Part shown: positions 36,708 through 38,816 of the stretch, in pieces | How positions within the stretch are numbered: position 1 is the stretch's first letter | How the letters are laid out: every line of letters begins with the position of its first letter | NCBI GenBank assembly: GCA_013151345.1 | Contig: JAADIM010000029.1 | Location: forward strand, 1 to 38,816 | Direction: 5' to 3' | Length of the DNA stretch: 38,816 nt | Origin: Gammaproteobacteria bacterium | Lineage (GTDB): Bacteria > Pseudomonadota > Gammaproteobacteria > SG8-11 | Made by a program: the position numbers and the translations under genes | Notes under the pieces: model-generated | Told to the model about the DNA's origin: nothing | The model's database searches: none | Seen by the model: the letters and a program-made list of their open reading frames with translations, nothing else

Positions 36708-37052
36708 ATGCCCTATTTAAAAATCCAGACCAACGTCTCGATCGATATTGATCAGAAAAACATGTTATTATCCAAAGCGTCTCAATTGGTCGCTGAAATT
36801 CTTAGCAAACCTGAAAAATATGTCATCGCCGTAATAGAAAATAACCCTTCTATGTTATTTGATGGAAAAAATGATCCGCTAGCTTACCTTGAACTAAAAA
36901 GTATTGGTCTACCGGAAACCAAGACCAGCAGTTTTTCTCAGGCACTTTGTGACCTCATCTATCAAGAGCTTAATATAAATAAAGATCGGATATATATCGA
37001 ATTTTCTAATGCTGACCGGCATATGTGGGGCTGGAATGGCGCGACTTTTTAA
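36708..37052 (+). CDS. MIF/tautomerase superfamily protein
   Basis: This is a homologue of macrophage migration inhibitory factor, probably a keto-enol tautomerase of unknown natural substrate. The 114-residue product starts MPYLKIQTNV, so Pro1 would be the catalytic base once Met is removed. Other MIF landmarks are present: KPEKYVIAVIENN with the active-site Lys, LKSIGLPE in place of the SIGKIGG region, and the C-terminal DRIYIEFSNADRHMWGWNGATF, close to the DRVYINYYDM...GWNNSTF ending of animal MIF. An in-frame ATG exists at 36648 but would bury the Pro. The ribosome site is weak. Confidence 0.9.
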   Translation: MPYLKIQTNVSIDIDQKNMLLSKASQLVAEILSKPEKYVIAVIENNPSMLFDGKNDPLAYLELKSIGLPETKTSSFSQALCDLIYQELNINKDRIYIEFSNADRHMWGWNGATF

Positions 37053-37131
37053 AGATTTTTTTATCAAATAATTCTTATGCGATCATAGTGATAAAACTAT
37101 AATTACTAATGACATCCCTATTCATGCCAAA

Positions 37132-37617
37132 ATGAAATCCCTCCTGTACAAACTTATATTCCTTACTGTTATATTATCTGGCTGGATTGTTTACGACCGA
37201 TGGGAAATGGTTTCTAGTTTCTTTCAATCCACAACCAATAAAATCTCCACTCAAGCAGCAAAAATACTTTCCTCAGACAACCCAGATAAAGTAACCATTA
37301 CTACAGTTTACAAGTGGAAAAATAAAAAGGGTGAATGGCAATTCAGTAATACGAAACCGAAAAGCGTACCCGATGCAGAAATTCAACTATTTCGCTCAGA
37401 CGAGAATGTGATCCCGTCAGTACCTGCAACATCAAGCCTCGACAATAACTCTCTAGATAACTCTTCAGATAACTCTTCAGATAACTCTTCAGATAACTCT
37501 TCAGATAATAAAGAAAAAAAATCAGACGGTGTTTTTGAATCGATCAAAGGCAAGATTAATGAAGTAACAGAATTGAAAAAAACACTGGAAACACCTAAAA
37601 CGCTACCTGCTGAATAA
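37132..37617 (+). CDS. DUF4124-like membrane-anchored protein with DNSS repeats
   Basis: This is a 161-residue protein of unknown role. It has an N-terminal membrane segment (about 5-22, possible anchor or uncleaved signal), then a short DUF4124-like motif TVYKWKNKKGEWQFSNTKPK (about 58-78), similar to the YKWVDEDG-type motif of that family. Next comes a low-complexity stretch with DNSS repeated four or five times (about 108-126) and a charged helical end. The repeats come from a 12-bp DNA array. The position after the MIF-like gene suggests no clear pathway. Confidence 0.75.
   Translation: MKSLLYKLIFLTVILSGWIVYDRWEMVSSFFQSTTNKISTQAAKILSSDNPDKVTITTVYKWKNKKGEWQFSNTKPKSVPDAEIQLFRSDENVIPSVPATSSLDNNSLDNSSDNSSDNSSDNSSDNKEKKSDGVFESIKGKINEVTELKKTLETPKTLPAE
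37456..37509. repeat. 12-bp VNTR-like array encoding DNSS
   Basis: GATAACTCTTCA occurs four times without change (37456, 37468, 37480, 37492) with a partial fifth copy. It is in frame in the DUF4124-like gene. Perfect identity indicates recent slippage and possible copy-number variation between strains. Confidence 0.93.
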
Positions 37618-37745
37618 TAAATTCCTTTCCCTTAACTTCTGCTGCGTAGCGTAGTTACTGCTACCTAGTTACTGCAACATAGCTACTTCTCAAGATTGCT
37701 GCTTCAATCTTATTACTTCACCATACGTTTGTATAGATCATCAGT

Positions 37746-38036
37746 TTAGCCACTTGCCTTGAGGGGCATATTGCTAGAACTAGAAATAGTCCTCAGATGT
37801 AAATTTGAGAGTTTCACAAAAGCGACCCACGCCAACATGATACTGACGACAATAATGCCTAGTTGGAGAACAAAAGCATTCATTCCAATCAGATTAAACC
37901 CAATACGAGTAACGTGAAATCCTTCATTGGCTGCTTCCAATACAAAATCGACAACGCGTAAAAACAACACGATTGCGGACATCGCCAATAATAGCATCCA
38001 TTTTAATGTCCTTCTTTTTGTGGTTACAGGTTGCAT
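37746..38036 (-). CDS. Small hypothetical membrane protein
   Basis: A 96-residue frame with two hydrophobic segments (about 13-33 and 54-75), a basic N-terminus (TTKRRTLK) and a polar tail. No family is recognised. No ribosome site precedes the ATG, so the start is uncertain. It lies 88 bases downstream of the thioesterase gene on the same strand and could be read with it. Confidence 0.5.
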   Translation of the reverse strand: MQPVTTKRRTLKWMLLLAMSAIVLFLRVVDFVLEAANEGFHVTRIGFNLIGMNAFVLQLGIIVVSIMLAWVAFVKLSNLHLRTISSSSNMPLKASG

Positions 38037-38124
38037 AATAATTATATCGCGTATCGATTATTCTATACCCGTAGCAAACTCACGGGGCATCAAGATGAAT
38101 TTCCTGAAACCACAGATTTATCGG

Positions 38125-38523
38125 CTAGATGGAAAATAAATTTGCTATTTCATCCGGTATAAATGGCCTGCCTCTTTCATTTATAGAAGTACCTGTAATT
38201 TTTGCGCTTAATATTAATTTCTCGTCCAAATCGCGATAGATATCTTGCGAAAATTCAAAGCGGACTTTCGATGGTCGATGTAGATTTAAACCAACCCAAA
38301 ATTTTTCGCCGCTCCTTAATGGAAACTTGTAGTCTAACTCTGCTCTTACTACAACAAGGTTTATATTTTTTTTTGCAAGATCAGCGAAATCAATACCAGA
38401 TTCCAACAAATATTCATGGCGGGTATGTTCCAGATAATTCTGATATACACTATTATTTACCACTCCCTGAATATCGCATTCATAATCTCTGACTTTGAAA
38501 TTCAGTTTATATGAATAATCCAC
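38125..38523 (-). CDS. Hotdog-fold acyl-CoA thioesterase (YbgC/FcbC type)
   Basis: This is a predicted thioesterase of the 4-hydroxybenzoyl-CoA thioesterase/YbgC group. The 132-residue product has the hotdog N-terminal motif VRDYECDIQGVVNNSVYQNYLEHTRHEYL, in which D17 or its neighbour acts as the catalytic acid, then LVVVRAELDYKFPLRSGEKFWVGL and a terminal strand region ending FIPDEIANLFSI. The start is a GTG with GGGGATC 7 bases before. YbgC is often near the tol genes, but none are seen here, so the physiological substrate is open. Confidence 0.85.
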   Translation of the reverse strand: MDYSYKLNFKVRDYECDIQGVVNNSVYQNYLEHTRHEYLLESGIDFADLAKKNINLVVVRAELDYKFPLRSGEKFWVGLNLHRPSKVRFEFSQDIYRDLDEKLILSAKITGTSINERGRPFIPDEIANLFSI

Positions 38524-38587
38524 TTTAGATCCCCGAAGATAAGTTTAATTTAGGTTTAAGCACCACGGGTATTAAAACATGTTGATT

Positions 38588-38746
38588 AGGAATGCGCACG
38601 TAATAACATCCTATTTTGGCGTAGATATTTTTCTTTCTGTCGAGGCGCAAACAGGTACGCATAGTCATTCTATGAAATCCTGTTTGCAACGACGGCATAA
38701 AGGAAAATAACACGTCAAAATAGGATGTTATTACGTGCGCATTCCT
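38588..38746. repeat. 159-bp palindrome, copy B (core TAG-TCATT-CTA)
   Basis: The arms 38588-38664 and 38670-38746 are inverted copies around the loop TCATT (38665-38669). The outer 31 bases of each arm pair perfectly, a 28-base middle pairs partly, then GCAAACAGG pairs perfectly and CATAG/CTATG closes at the loop. It holds no real gene. It shares the loop and closing bases with copy A at 10098-10276 while the arms are otherwise unlike, and it lies just upstream of the thioesterase gene. Confidence 0.9.
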
Positions 38747-38816
38747 TAGCATTAGGCAAAATATTCTATCCATAAAAGAAATGCCTAACGACGGGAAGTG
38801 AACCTATACGACTAAA

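Noticed and set aside
38525-38773. 82-residue frame on the minus strand at the right end
   Set aside because: It is formed almost wholly by the palindrome and has no ribosome site or family likeness.

Overview
The window is chromosomal DNA from a moderately AT-rich gammaproteobacterium. Two conserved gene orders support this placement. One is miaA-hfq-hflX-hflK-hflC-DUF2065-hisZ-purA. The other is ilvB-ilvH-ilvC-psd-like-pssA, with leuA close by. hisZ argues against an enteric. A nine-heme lipoprotein cytochrome with a perfect FNR-type box points to life at low oxygen. Nothing seen allows a genus assignment.

Layout, left to right. (1) 63-8498, minus strand: part of a type VI secretion cluster, tssA-tssB-tssC-hcp-tagJ-tssE-tssF-tssG in transcription order. 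It encodes sheath, tube, part of the baseplate and accessory protein; ATPase, membrane complex and spike genes must lie elsewhere. (2) 8499-15546: a looser accessory stretch with long AT-rich gaps, short tandem repeats, a GNAT acetyltransferase, a roughly 180-bp near-perfect palindrome, a two-component system with unusual residues, a nine-heme lipoprotein and a chemoreceptor with a sigma-28-like promoter. (3) 15847-24036: the conserved housekeeping cluster from miaA to purA. (4) 24168-27177: rimI, a family 4-like uracil-DNA glycosylase and leuA. leuA has a good sigma-70 promoter far upstream and a candidate leader peptide ending in four leucine codons, so attenuation is likely. (5) 27822-30107, plus strand: egtB-egtD for ergothioneine, lying between leuA and pssA in the opposite orientation. 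(6) 30193-35584, minus strand: ilvB-ilvH-ilvC for branched-chain amino acids, then a Psd-like protein that has lost its catalytic Ser and His, then pssA. (7) 36260-38523: small genes (DUF3579, a MIF-type tautomerase, a DUF4124-like protein with a DNA repeat, a small membrane protein, a hotdog thioesterase). The end holds a second long palindrome with the same central core as the first.

The points most worth follow-up are the paired long palindromes sharing a TAG-TCATT-CTA core, the leuA leader, the catalytically degenerate Psd paralogue, the receiver domain with Glu in place of the invariant Lys, the FNR-box/multiheme cytochrome/chemoreceptor neighbourhood, and the very frequent 10-17 bp tandem duplications throughout the window, three of which have become in-frame 12-bp repeats in proteins. 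I did not find a clearly new multi-gene system; the palindrome family and the leuA leader are the best candidates for undescribed elements.
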